Positions 24,411-32,837 of a stretch of 39,890 bases of DNA are shown here, piece by piece. A model generated the notes under the pieces. The model was not told the origin of the DNA and ran no database searches. It worked only from the letters and a program-made list of their open reading frames with translations. Source of the DNA: Candidatus Methanophagales archaeon (GTDB lineage: Archaea; Halobacteriota; Syntropharchaeia; Alkanophagales; Methanospirareceae); contig JAUVZJ010000013.1 in assembly GCA_030602585.1 (NCBI GenBank), positions 1-39,890 on the forward strand, written 5' to 3'. Position 1 is the first letter of the stretch. Each line of letters begins with the position of its first letter. The translations under genes and the position numbers were made by a program.

Positions 24411-25420
24411 TTTTTACTTCTTATTTCATCATAGAAGCTGGTATCAAAAATATCATCCTTTTTTAGCAGTTCGATCCCCTTTTTCTCATACCTTTCTCTA
24501 TTCAATTCGTAAATAACCCTCGCATATTCGAGTCCGTCTTCTATCCCTATATCTGGGTCATGAATCCAGCGCATGCCAGTTACGTTTAGAGAATGCATTA
24601 TCGTTGACTCCTTTATGTTATACCGCTTTGCGAAGATTTCCACCGCTTCATCCGGATGTTTATTTATGTATTCAGTGGCACGTATATGCGTTTTGATTAT
24701 CTGCTTAACTACCTCAGGATTTTCTCTTATTATTTCACCACTTGCAACTAAGCAGCAACATGCATGATGTTGCCACATCTCTCCTCCCACTGTCACAATT
24801 CTTCCATACCCCGCCTCTTCGATCATTGAAGGATATGGAGTGCAAATGAAAGCAGCATCTACGGCTTTAGCTCCAATAACAGTAACAGCATCGCTTGGTC
24901 CCATTACTTTTATATTTACATCCTTTTCCGGATCTACCCCGCTGTCTAAAAGCCATTTTGAAAGTATTGTATGCGGAATAGAACCAGGGGGATAGGTTGC
25001 TATTGTCATGCCTTTTAAAGAATGAGGTCCCTTATATTCACCAGCAAGATCTGAACGAATAACTAATGCATCCCCCTGGGTCTCCACACCTGCAATTAAC
25101 TTTGCATCTAAGCCCTCATACATGGCTGCAATTGGTGGTGCCATCCCCACATATGCTACATCGATGTCCCCAGCAAGCATTGCGCGCATCTCTAAAGGTC
25201 CCGTGGGGAACTCTTTCATTTCAACCTTTTCTATACCAAATTTTGCAAGGTCCTCTTCCCACCATCCTTTTTCGGCTGCCAGCATTGCTGCTGTGTGGTG
25301 GTTGATTGGTTGATATCCTATGGTAATTGTGGGCTCATCCATGAGATGAGAATAAGTACCTATACCGATTACTACAACTGCAATTACTATCCCAACTGCT
25401 ATAAATCCTTTCCTTTTCAT
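24407..25420 (-). CDS. ABC substrate-binding protein, SsuA/TauA/THI5-like, membrane-anchored (paralogue 1)
   Basis: This 337-residue binding protein has one N-terminal hydrophobic segment (residues 5-22) but no lipobox cysteine, so it is probably tethered by that helix. The body follows the NMT1/THI5-like fold: [60 protein letters not shown] striking [12 protein letters not shown] (cysteines 221-223) lies where related proteins usually have one or two cysteines. It is about 60% identical by eye to the protein at 27400-28428, so the operon carries two binding proteins for one permease. Substrate is unknown; sulfonate-, nitrile- or pyrimidine-type ligands occur in the superfamily. Confidence 0.88.
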   Translation of the reverse strand: MKRKGFIAVGIVIAVVVIGIGTYSHLMDEPTITIGYQPINHHTAAMLAAEKGWWEEDLAKFGIEKVEMKEFPTGPLEMRAMLAGDIDVAYVGMAPPIAAMYEGLDAKLIAGVETQGDALVIRSDLAGEYKGPHSLKGMTIATYPPGSIPHTILSKWLLDSGVDPEKDVNIKVMGPSDAVTVIGAKAVDAAFICTPYPSMIEEAGYGRIVTVGGEMWQHHACCCLVASGEIIRENPEVVKQIIKTHIRATEYINKHPDEAVEIFAKRYNIKESTIMHSLNVTGMRWIHDPDIGIEDGLEYARVIYELNRERYEKKGIELLKKDDIFDTSFYDEIRSKK

Positions 25421-25443
25421 TTTAGTTTCCTTCCAATCTTTTT

Positions 25444-26613
25444 TTACATACCATATCTTATCAACTCATGTAGTGGAAAACAACCATTGCATCTGCCACA
25501 ACCTGCCTCCGTTTTTAATGGCTCTAATCCATAATCTCTAATCGTATCTAACCATGCGTCATAAACCACAATAGCGTCTTCCAGAGTCGGAGGTCTTTTA
25601 CTTCCATAATCTGCTCCATACAATGGTCTGAAAGGTTTAGGCAGGGGTATCGCTCCTGTTTCTGCTATCGCTTTGATTCCTTCAATGGTCTTTTCCTTTG
25701 GTTCAAGTCCTATCAATATCCATGATTCCACTTGATTCTCTCCAAATATGCCTACGGCTTCTCTCATCGCCGCTAAATATTTTTTCGCTGGATTACCCTT
25801 TGTTTTCCCTGGAATTACTTCTTTTCTCGCATGCTCATCGTAAACCTCTAAATTAAAACTGATTTCAGTAGCACCCGTGGAATAAAGGTTTTCCATTTCT
25901 TCCTTATCAATTGGACAAATTTCTATACCAATCGGGAGCTCGCTAACTTTTCTTATAGCAGAAATTGTTTCTTCATACACTCCTACTGCGTCTTTCAGCG
26001 TCCCTGAATTTAAGTTTACATCTTTTGCTTCTATGTATTTTTTCCTTTTTTCGAGCTCTTGCTCTGTGAGGTTTGGATTATATTTATCCTCAATATCATA
26101 GCATGCCCTGAGTTCTGAGTTCATTTCTATTTCCTGTATTGCCCTTGCAACATCTTCCGGTTCATGAATTACTATCTCTCCACCAACGTCAATTATGCAA
26201 AACTTGCAGCCTTCCCCCTGCTGCTTATAAATACAGACGTTTGATAAGGCAGTTGCAAGAGAATCTTTTCCATGCAATTGGATCTCATTAAACAAGTGAG
26301 TGGAATGCCATTTCGGTTTCCTTAGTGTAGCACGAACAGCCTTTTCACCATCTTTTAGTATCCACCCCTCGTTATTTGTTATTTTAAATTCGTAAGGTGA
26401 CTCTTCCAGAAAGGATTGTAAAACACCTATATTGCAGGGTTCTTCATGATTTAAAATAAAGGCTTTACCACTTCCCGCAATCCCTGCCCTTGACTTCCCG
26501 CCTCCTAGATATTCATCTGGAACTATCTCATGGTAATACCTCTCATTTGAATTCACTTTTAGCCCTTTGCATAGCAACTCGATTTTTAACTTGGTAATAT
26601 CTTTATTTCTCAT
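25444..26613 (-). CDS. Radical SAM protein with CX8CX2C cluster motif
   Basis: I place the start at the ATG at 26613, which overlaps the permease stop as ATGA, giving 389 aa; an ATG 21 bases upstream is possible. The 4Fe-4S site is CIYKQQGEGCKFC (Cys127, 136, 139), that is CX8CX2C rather than CX3CX2C. The preceding LHGKDSLATALSNV and following segment resemble, from memory, the non-canonical radical SAM family found in bacterial Nit1C (nitrilase) clusters. Barrel-like strands IGIEICPIDKEEM and ESWILIGLEPKE support the fold. A C-terminal CGRCNGC may bind a second cluster. Its place inside an ABC-importer operon suggests it acts on the imported compound. Product unknown. Confidence 0.8.
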   Translation of the reverse strand: MRNKDITKLKIELLCKGLKVNSNERYYHEIVPDEYLGGGKSRAGIAGSGKAFILNHEEPCNIGVLQSFLEESPYEFKITNNEGWILKDGEKAVRATLRKPKWHSTHLFNEIQLHGKDSLATALSNVCIYKQQGEGCKFCIIDVGGEIVIHEPEDVARAIQEIEMNSELRACYDIEDKYNPNLTEQELEKRKKYIEAKDVNLNSGTLKDAVGVYEETISAIRKVSELPIGIEICPIDKEEMENLYSTGATEISFNLEVYDEHARKEVIPGKTKGNPAKKYLAAMREAVGIFGENQVESWILIGLEPKEKTIEGIKAIAETGAIPLPKPFRPLYGADYGSKRPPTLEDAIVVYDAWLDTIRDYGLEPLKTEAGCGRCNGCFPLHELIRYGM

Positions 26614-27389
26614 TTTACTATTCCCTTCTTCCATTTAAATAGTTTATCCTCCACAAAATGTCTGAATAATCGGTCTAAGCATAGCGCTACCAGCCCTAAA
26701 ATAAGCATGTAAGCTACGACATAGTCCATCTGATGTAACCAGTAAAACTCATTGAAAAGCCTGTACCCAAGTCCATTTTCACTCACGCCAAACATCTCCG
26801 CTGCGACAACACACATCCACCCGACTCCCATTCCAACCCTCGTGCCAGTAGCAACCGAAGGAAGCGCATAAGGAAAAGCAACGTATTTTATCAGATTTCT
26901 ATCACCAATGCAACCTAATACTTTACCTGTTTCCACTAACACCTTTGGCACATCTCTAAATCCCGTATAGCTGGCAATCAGTATGGGAAAGAATGCACCA
27001 AGGAATATAATAAATCCCGCGGCATAGTGCGTAAGATGAAACCAGACCATTGCAATAGGTATCCAGGCAAGAGGGGGTATGGGTCTTAAGATTTCAACTA
27101 TTGGGTCCAAAGCTTTAAATACATTTCTAAACCACCCCATACCAATTGCGAGAGGAAGCGCTACGGAAAATGCCAATGTCAGTCCTATACCAAAATGAAG
27201 GAGACTGACCAGTATATCAAGAATTATATCTTCCCGGAGCATATAAAAAGAAAAAATAACCTCTGAAAATCTCGGCAGCATTGCCGGGTTCTTTATCACA
27301 TATCTTGCTGCGAGTTCCCAGAGTATAAGGACTGTGAGAAGAGGGGCTAACCACAACCCCTTCTCTTTTATCCTTGCCAGTGTCTTCAT
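26610..27389 (-). CDS. ABC transporter permease, SsuC/TauC type
   Basis: This 259-residue membrane subunit has about six helices. The cytoplasmic coupling (EAA) loop reads ETGKVLGCIGDRNLIKYVAF followed by PYALPSVATGTRVGMGVGW. Earlier motifs WELAARYV and RPIPPLAWIPIAMVWF are typical of the sulfonate/taurine/nitrate permease family (BPD_transp_1). It follows the binding-protein gene by 10 bases and is coupled by a 4-base overlap to the radical SAM gene. It is the only permease in the operon, so it presumably forms a homodimer served by both binding proteins. Confidence 0.93.
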   Translation of the reverse strand: MKTLARIKEKGLWLAPLLTVLILWELAARYVIKNPAMLPRFSEVIFSFYMLREDIILDILVSLLHFGIGLTLAFSVALPLAIGMGWFRNVFKALDPIVEILRPIPPLAWIPIAMVWFHLTHYAAGFIIFLGAFFPILIASYTGFRDVPKVLVETGKVLGCIGDRNLIKYVAFPYALPSVATGTRVGMGVGWMCVVAAEMFGVSENGLGYRLFNEFYWLHQMDYVVAYMLILGLVALCLDRLFRHFVEDKLFKWKKGIVK

Positions 27390-27399
27390 CTTTTGTCTA

Positions 27400-28428
27400 T
27401 TATGCCATTATTTCGTCGTAGAAGCGTGTATCAAAGATATCTTCTTCCTGAAGCGGTTCTATCCCCTTTTCCTCGTATCGCTCTTTGCTTAGTTCATAGA
27501 TAACCCTTGCATATTCGAGCGAGCTCTCTACTTCCAGATGCGGGTCGTGAATCCAGTGCATATCCGTTATGTTCATGGAATGCTTCATCGTTGAGACGTC
27601 TGCTCCATGCCACTGTGCAAATATTTCCGCGGCTTCGACAGGATGCTCTATTGCATATTCAGCGGCTTTTTTGTGCGTTTTGATTATCTGCTCGACTATA
27701 TCGGGATGTTCCCTCATCATTTCTCCACTTGCAACCAGACAGCAGCATGCGTGGTTTGGCGATATGTTGCCCGACCATTCAACGATCTTTCCCGTGCCCT
27801 CCACTTCGATTATTGCAGGGTGAGGACTGGGTAGAAAGACGACGTCCACGGTCTTTGCTCCAATAGCAGAAGCAGCATCACTCGGTCCCATTCGTTTTAT
27901 ATCTACATCCTTTTCAGGGTCTATTCCATGATCTAAGAGCCATTTTGAAAGAACAGTATATTGAATAGAACCTGGCGGGTATGTTGCTATTGTCTTCCCT
28001 TTTAAAAAAGCGGGACCCTCACGCTCATATTCGTCGGCGAATTCCGGGCGGATAATTATCGCAGAACCCTGCGTCTGAACACCTGCAACTATCTTTGCAT
28101 CTAAGCCCTCATATATATGAACGATAGGCGGTGCAGTCCCTACGTATGCTACGTCGAGGTCGCCAGCAAGCATCGCCTTCATCTCCGGAAGTCCTGAAGC
28201 GAATAAATGGAGTTTTACTTCTTCTATACCAAATTTACTCAAGTCCTCTTCCCACCATCCTTTCTCGGCTGCTAATATCGCTGCGACCTGATGTGTGCTC
28301 GGCTGATGACCAATGTTTATTGTGGTCATTTTTGCAGGAGTTTCTTCTTCTACGCACCCTACAAGTATCACAGATGTCACAATCGCTACTATGGCTATCA
28401 ACAAGCAGGCTATGGTTCTTCTTTCCAT
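27400..28428 (-). CDS. ABC substrate-binding lipoprotein, SsuA/TauA/THI5-like (paralogue 2)
   Basis: This is the first gene of the operon. The 342-residue protein has a lipoprotein signal, hydrophobic residues 8-23 then LVGC with Cys25 as the lipidation site. The core matches paralogue 1: [72 protein letters not shown] places a Cys228-230 run in the same position. Both proteins end in DIFDTRFYDE or [10 protein letters not shown]. The different anchors (lipid here, helix in paralogue 1) suggest non-redundant roles. The ribosome site is GGGGGGAT. Confidence 0.9.
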   Translation of the reverse strand: MERRTIACLLIAIVAIVTSVILVGCVEEETPAKMTTINIGHQPSTHQVAAILAAEKGWWEEDLSKFGIEEVKLHLFASGLPEMKAMLAGDLDVAYVGTAPPIVHIYEGLDAKIVAGVQTQGSAIIIRPEFADEYEREGPAFLKGKTIATYPPGSIQYTVLSKWLLDHGIDPEKDVDIKRMGPSDAASAIGAKTVDVVFLPSPHPAIIEVEGTGKIVEWSGNISPNHACCCLVASGEMMREHPDIVEQIIKTHKKAAEYAIEHPVEAAEIFAQWHGADVSTMKHSMNITDMHWIHDPHLEVESSLEYARVIYELSKERYEEKGIEPLQEEDIFDTRFYDEIMA

Positions 28429-28445
28429 GTTAATCCCCCCAAATT

Positions 28446-28482
28446 TTTTATACCACTCAGCATTTTTTTATACATAAATGCT
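28446..28482 (-). promoter_or_regulatory. ABC/radical SAM operon promoter with overlapping inverted repeat
   Basis: On the minus strand two TATA-like boxes occur: TGTATAAAAAAATG and, closer to the gene, GGTATAAAAAATTT. The distal box lies inside a perfect 7-bp inverted repeat AGCATTT-N10-AAATGCT (28459-28482). A regulator binding there would block TBP, so the repeat is a candidate operator for substrate-dependent control. Confidence 0.5.
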
Positions 28483-28580
28483 TTTTATCGTTTGTCAGTA
28501 TATAAATTTTTCTATTTTGCATAGTAAATTGTCTAATTGTATAATTAAGAACACCAAAAGATATGAATGAGAATGGCGCT

Positions 28581-28657
28581 TATACTATAAGATACAGGTG
28601 TCATGTTGTATAAGCTTCCTTAAATCTTCTCTTTATTTGCTCTGCTCTTAATTTTAA
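28581..28657 (-). pseudogene. Relic of a comDE-like 3' end, left edge of the restriction-modification island
   Basis: On the minus strand this stretch encodes KLRAEQIKRRFKEAYTT and a stop. The intact comDE end at 32766 reads KLGAEQIKRRFMEAMPQ. Bases 28621-28656 match 32801-32836 at 33 of 36 positions, and two of the three differences are synonymous. The 14 bases 28581-28594 match 32762-32775 exactly; the part between is diverged with a one-base indel. It is in the same orientation as comDE. The arrangement is that of a gene 3' end displaced by an element integrated there. Confidence 0.7.
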
Positions 28658-28917
28658 ACGATGTTTAAACCCCCTAAAAGGACCTTTATGGATTATGCTC
28701 CAAACCCCAGCCAACAAAATCTTTATATATGAGAAAAAATAGGAATGCTTTTATGTGCTCTATGATGACGGTATATTGAAACTTGAGTTACGTGCCCTGT
28801 GTTTAAGTACAGGCTTCGTACTTAAGTACGGGATATAGTGACTGTAGGAGGGGATCGTGATATGTATATGGAGGTCGGGTTGGCTGTGTGGACGGTGTGG
28901 TTTAGTGGGGTGGGTAG
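28658..28917. other. Non-coding stretch with palindromes and G-rich strand, upstream of the restriction-modification genes
   Basis: No gene is seen. It contains a CCTGT-N8-ACAGG hairpin (28796-28813) and the perfect 14-base palindrome CGTACTTAAGTACG (28817-28830); both share TTAAGTAC. From 28846 to 28932 the plus strand is strongly G-rich with many GG to GGGGGG runs (possible G-quadruplex). ATGGAGGTCGG (28869-28879) recurs inverted at 32709-32719 on the other side of the island. Confidence 0.55.
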
Positions 28918-29094
28918 ATGGATGGAGGGGGGTATACTCGAAACAGTCTAAAGCAGGATTTTGCAGGCATTATGGATATAATACCTTTCGGGAGTCAAAA
29001 AGCTTTTAAAAGAGAATATACTACTTTATCAATAGAGAATTCAGATAGCCCCATAGGGATTAATGAAATGGCGGATAAAGTGAGAAAAAAATAG
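28918..29094 (+). CDS. Possible small ORF upstream of the restriction-modification genes
   Basis: A 58-codon frame runs from the ATG at 28918, with an alternative ATG at 28972 giving 40 residues. The later part, FGSQKAFKREYTTLSIENS to NEMADKVRKK, looks like plausible coding sequence. It ends 14 bases before the methyltransferase start and shares its AT-rich composition. No family is recognised. It could be a small regulator, or the remnant of a larger gene cut during island formation. No strong ribosome site precedes either ATG. Confidence 0.35.
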   Translation: MDGGGYTRNSLKQDFAGIMDIIPFGSQKAFKREYTTLSIENSDSPIGINEMADKVRKK

Positions 29095-29108
29095 ATTGGT
29101 GAAGAAGG

Positions 29109-32012
29109 ATGGATGTATTAAAAGAACTTAATTTTCAACAATCGGATTTTTCACTATCAGTGACCAATGTTTTTGAATATGTTTATGATTTAGGTTCTCT
29201 GTCTTTCATCAAGATGGAGAGTAATAGAGAGTTGGACCAACAGTTTTATGAGGTACATAGAGATATCTGGAATGAAAATAAATCAGAGATTTTCATTACA
29301 ATAATTGATGAAAGTAAAATAATTATTTGTGATTCAAAAACTCGTCCAGAGCGAGATAATCCAATAGAGAGAGTTAAAATAAAATCGTTTGATTACGGTG
29401 AAGATACGGTAGAAGCGCGGAAATATAGAGAGCTTCTAAAAAAGGAAAACATAGATACTGGGGTTTTCTGGGAAGAGATATCAAGATTCATAAGAGAAAG
29501 AAAAAAGAGAAAAAAAAGATCCCCAATTGATGAAGATCTGTTAGATAATTTGATAAAAACAAGAGGAAGATTGCAAGAGATTATTGAAAATGATGCAAAG
29601 GACATCTCACAGAAATTAATTGATAGATGTCTTTTTATTAGATTTATCGAAGACCGTTTGGAATTTGATAAGTTAAAACAGGTTCTCAAAAAAGGAAAGG
29701 TTGACCAATTATTAAGTTTATTTGAATACTACAATAAGGCTTTAAATGGGGACCTGTTCGACGAAGACGATATTCATATTACCGATTCCGGCGTATTGAA
29801 CGAGCTTGATAAGGTCTTTGGAGAATATTATGCGTATTCTCATGGACAACAGACAATTACACCCTATAAATTTGATAAAATTCCAATATTATTGATTAGC
29901 CATATCTACCAAAAATTCCTTAAAAAAGATAAAAAGGACAGAGAAGGTATTGTATTCACTCCAGAAAACATCGTTGATTTCATGGTCAGTACTGTTTTTG
30001 AATCTCAAGATATAGTTAATAAGGCTCAAAAAGGTAAAATAAAAATTCTGGATAGTGCATGCGGTTCAGGCATTTTCTTGGTCAAATCTTTCGAAAGACT
30101 ACTAAATGAAAGACAACAATCCTTGAAAAAGCAATTAGACATCCATGAAAAGACCAATTTACTTAAAGAGTCTATTTACGGGATAGATTTAGATCAAGAT
30201 GCTTTAAGAGTGGCAGCATTTAGTTTATATCTGAAGATATTTGAAGGGATAGATTCAAAAACCATAAAAGAGGAAGTCTTTGATCGTCATGAACAGGGAC
30301 TTGAGCATTTTATGTTCCCGGGATTGAAAGAAAAAAACTTAAAAAATGCTAATGCCCTGTTTGACGAGGTATTTGATGATGAATTTGATCTAATTTTGGG
30401 AAATCCACCATGGGGCTACAAATTTAACGATGACGAAAAACAAAAAATAGATGATAAATGGGGAAAGAGCATTTCACAATATCAAAGCTCACAATGCTTT
30501 TTACATCAAACCAAAGTTTGGATGAAGAAGGATACTATAGTTGGTATGGTGGTGAATATATCAAATTTCACGAATACTCGAGCCAGAGCATTTAGAGCTG
30601 AATTACTCAAAACATATTCTATTTTGAATTTTACAACTTTAACAAAAGTCAAGGATATTACTTTTGAAGAGAGTGACGAACCTGCATGTATCTTGATTTT
30701 TACTTTGGAAAAACCAGGTTCTGAGATTGAATTTCTAATTCCTGAGTTAACTCAATTTTCAAAATTAACTGGGACAATAACAATCAGGAATGACGACAAG
30801 TTCAAGTTCCTGCAAGAAAAGTTAAAGGATGATGTTTGTTGGCACATTAGTTTATTAGGACTGAATAGATATTTGGATTTAATCAAAAAGATTGGGAATA
30901 AAAAGGATATTTTTGAAGATGAGCTACGAGATAACCTTAACCATTGTTATAGCCTTGATTATTATTCCATGATAGAAGAGGGAGCGCGTCTTTATTCGAC
31001 AGAGAAACATGGAACTATAGAGGGGGCAAAAAGAAAATATGAATCTAATGAGAAACTTGGCCCAGATTACTACCAAATGGTTCGTTCAACAAAGGCAGTT
31101 CAGCCGTTTTTATTTAAGAAGAATAATTTTAAATATCTAAAATATGGCCCCCATCTGGAAAGGGCAAGGGATATAGAATTGTTTGAAGGAGATAAATTAG
31201 TCATAACTCGAAGTTGGCCATTAAAAGCAGTATATGTTAATGATACTATAATTTTTAATAGTTCGTTTAATATTCTTAAGTTAAAGTCAGGGGTGAATAA
31301 AAATTATTTATCGATTTTTGAAGCTATATTGAACTCTAAACTAGGTTTTTTTTATTTAGACTCATTATATAGACAGCGACCTGAAGGAAATTTCTCTAAA
31401 GTAAATAAAGGTTCACTTGAGAGATTCCCTATACCCAATCTTGGAGGTAAAGGAAATATAATCGAAGATATAGTCAAAACTATTGAAAAAATAAGAAATG
31501 GAAAGAATATCAAAGAAAATCGATTAATGATAGATGAATTGGTTTTTGATCTATATGATCTTGATTATTATGAAAAAATGCAGATATTAGATTATTATAA
31601 GCTTCAAAATAGACGTAGAAAAAGTTTAGTAACAGGAGAAGATTTTGATGAGTATATAGATGAGTTCCAAGACTCTTTTAGTTTTTTGATCAAAGAAGGG
31701 TACGCACTAAATGCAGAATGTTATACATCTGATTTTTTGGGTGCTTTAATTAAATTTAGTTTTTCTAAAGAAAAGAAGACACCCCAACATAATCTCTCTA
31801 AGAGTTTGAAAAAACTTATTGATATTACGCAGAGAGATAAACTAATGGAAAGTGATAGAAAATCGATGCTTGAGGAAAAGAAAGTGAAAATTTATGATGA
31901 AAACAGCCTTATTATTTATAAAAGCAATCATTTAAGGGATTGGACAAGAACTGAAGCAATAAATGATGTTAAAGAGGAAATTGGGGTGATTTATAACCAT
32001 CTTCCTGAGTGA
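29109..32012 (+). CDS. Eco57I/type IIG-like N6-adenine DNA methyltransferase
   Basis: This 967-residue protein has three parts. The N-terminal ~280 residues are charged and helical, with a possible nuclease-like strand pair (FITIIDESKIIICDSKTR). The methyltransferase core (about 285-540) has REGIVFTPENIVDFM, SAM motif I ILDSACGSGIFLV (about 311-323), YGIDLDQDALRVAAFSLYL, and catalytic NPPW in LILGNPPWGYKF (about 431). A TaqI-like target-recognition region runs to the end, with LNSKLGFFYLDS and SKVNKGSLERFPIPNL. It should methylate adenine in a specific site. Codons are strongly AT-rich (AAA, ATA, GAT, TTA), unlike the neighbours, indicating recent acquisition. It is translationally coupled to the next gene. 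Confidence 0.9.
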   Translation: MDVLKELNFQQSDFSLSVTNVFEYVYDLGSLSFIKMESNRELDQQFYEVHRDIWNENKSEIFITIIDESKIIICDSKTRPERDNPIERVKIKSFDYGEDTVEARKYRELLKKENIDTGVFWEEISRFIRERKKRKKRSPIDEDLLDNLIKTRGRLQEIIENDAKDISQKLIDRCLFIRFIEDRLEFDKLKQVLKKGKVDQLLSLFEYYNKALNGDLFDEDDIHITDSGVLNELDKVFGEYYAYSHGQQTITPYKFDKIPILLISHIYQKFLKKDKKDREGIVFTPENIVDFMVSTVFESQDIVNKAQKGKIKILDSACGSGIFLVKSFERLLNERQQSLKKQLDIHEKTNLLKESIYGIDLDQDALRVAAFSLYLKIFEGIDSKTIKEEVFDRHEQGLEHFMFPGLKEKNLKNANALFDEVFDDEFDLILGNPPWGYKFNDDEKQKIDDKWGKSISQYQSSQCFLHQTKVWMKKDTIVGMVVNISNFTNTRARAFRAELLKTYSILNFTTLTKVKDITFEESDEPACILIFTLEKPGSEIEFLIPELTQFSKLTGTITIRNDDKFKFLQEKLKDDVCWHISLLGLNRYLDLIKKIGNKKDIFEDELRDNLNHCYSLDYYSMIEEGARLYSTEKHGTIEGAKRKYESNEKLGPDYYQMVRSTKAVQPFLFKKNNFKYLKYGPHLERARDIELFEGDKLVITRSWPLKAVYVNDTIIFNSSFNILKLKSGVNKNYLSIFEAILNSKLGFFYLDSLYRQRPEGNFSKVNKGSLERFPIPNLGGKGNIIEDIVKTIEKIRNGKNIKENRLMIDELVFDLYDLDYYEKMQILDYYKLQNRRRKSLVTGEDFDEYIDEFQDSFSFLIKEGYALNAECYTSDFLGALIKFSFSKEKKTPQHNLSKSLKKLIDITQRDKLMESDRKSMLEEKKVKIYDENSLIIYKSNHLRDWTRTEAINDVKEEIGVIYNHLPE

Positions 32013-32623
32013 GATATTCTAATATGATCACACTTGAATATCTTTCAAATTTTGATATTGATAACAAACCTGAATTCATTGAAAGATTTATTTTCAATCC
32101 GTTGTTTGAGTCATATAACCACATAAAGAAGAAGGAAGGAATTGAAAACAGTGAAGAACCCCCAATTACAAAAGAGATATATAAATACATTAGAAATTCT
32201 TCGTCAATTTCAGCTGAAGTCAAAAGACACATAATTATTGTGAAGTATAATCCAACTGAAGTGGAAGACGAGGGGGAACGCAAGCCAGATTTGGAATTTA
32301 TTATACCTAATTGCTTTAGGATATTCTTTGAGGCAAAAAGAATTTACAAAGCCGATTCATGTTCCATATACTGTGGAAAAGATGGTTTAGGTCGGTTTTT
32401 ATCAGGATATTATTCCTCTGAAGATATTGATGGCGGCATGATTGCCTATGTTCAAAAAGGTGATATATTGGAAGTTCAAGAGAAAATAATTGGAGTGGTT
32501 AGGAAAAAGGATTGTATGAATTTAATTAGAGCTATTGGAAATGATTTTACTTTTTTATCTGTCCACAAGAGAAGATCAAATGATGATATAAAGATTTACC
32601 ACATGTTTTTTGATTTGACTTGA
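32009..32623 (+). CDS. Probable PD-(D/E)XK restriction endonuclease subunit
   Basis: This 204-residue protein starts at a GTG overlapping the methyltransferase stop (GTGA); an ATG at 32024 is an alternative giving 199 aa. A PD-(D/E)XK nuclease core is visible: KPDLEFIIPNCFRIFFEAKR, that is PD, a strand, then E-A-K at about residues 92-112. Helices before it and the segment GLGRFLSGYYSSEDIDGGMIAYV after it fit the fold. Paired with the methylase it would supply cleavage in a two-gene system. AT-rich codons match its partner. The cleavage role is inferred from motif and position. Confidence 0.75.
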   Translation: MRYSNMITLEYLSNFDIDNKPEFIERFIFNPLFESYNHIKKKEGIENSEEPPITKEIYKYIRNSSSISAEVKRHIIIVKYNPTEVEDEGERKPDLEFIIPNCFRIFFEAKRIYKADSCSIYCGKDGLGRFLSGYYSSEDIDGGMIAYVQKGDILEVQEKIIGVVRKKDCMNLIRAIGNDFTFLSVHKRRSNDDIKIYHMFFDLT

Positions 32624-32731
32624 ATAGCTTGGCTCTGTCATATATATGGGACAAATCGGTAACATGCTCCTATCACCCACTTCACATCTGCCAGTGATTA
32701 CCCTATCGTCCGACCTCCATCCCATCGGATG

Positions 32732-32753
32732 CCTCGGTCTTTCCAGACCGAGG
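32732..32753. terminator. Hairpin between the restriction genes and comDE
   Basis: CCTCGGTCT-TTCC-AGACCGAGG is a perfect 9-bp stem with a 4-base loop between convergent genes. There is no strong T run, so it may be a processing or stability hairpin rather than a true terminator. A weaker CATCC-N4-GGATG hairpin lies just to its left. Confidence 0.5.
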
Positions 32754-32761
32754 TCCGTGAC

Positions 32762-32837
32762 TATACTATAAGATATGGCTGCGCTGAGGCATAGCCTCCA
32801 TAAATCTTCTCTTTATCTGCTCTGCTCCCAATTTTAT
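32762..32837 (-). repeat. Right copy of the direct repeat flanking the restriction-modification island
   Basis: This is the intact 3' end of comDE plus its stop region. Its two ends match the relic at 28581-28657 (14 of 14 and 33 of 36 bases), so about 4.2 kb of island DNA is bracketed by direct copies of one gene end. Confidence 0.7.
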
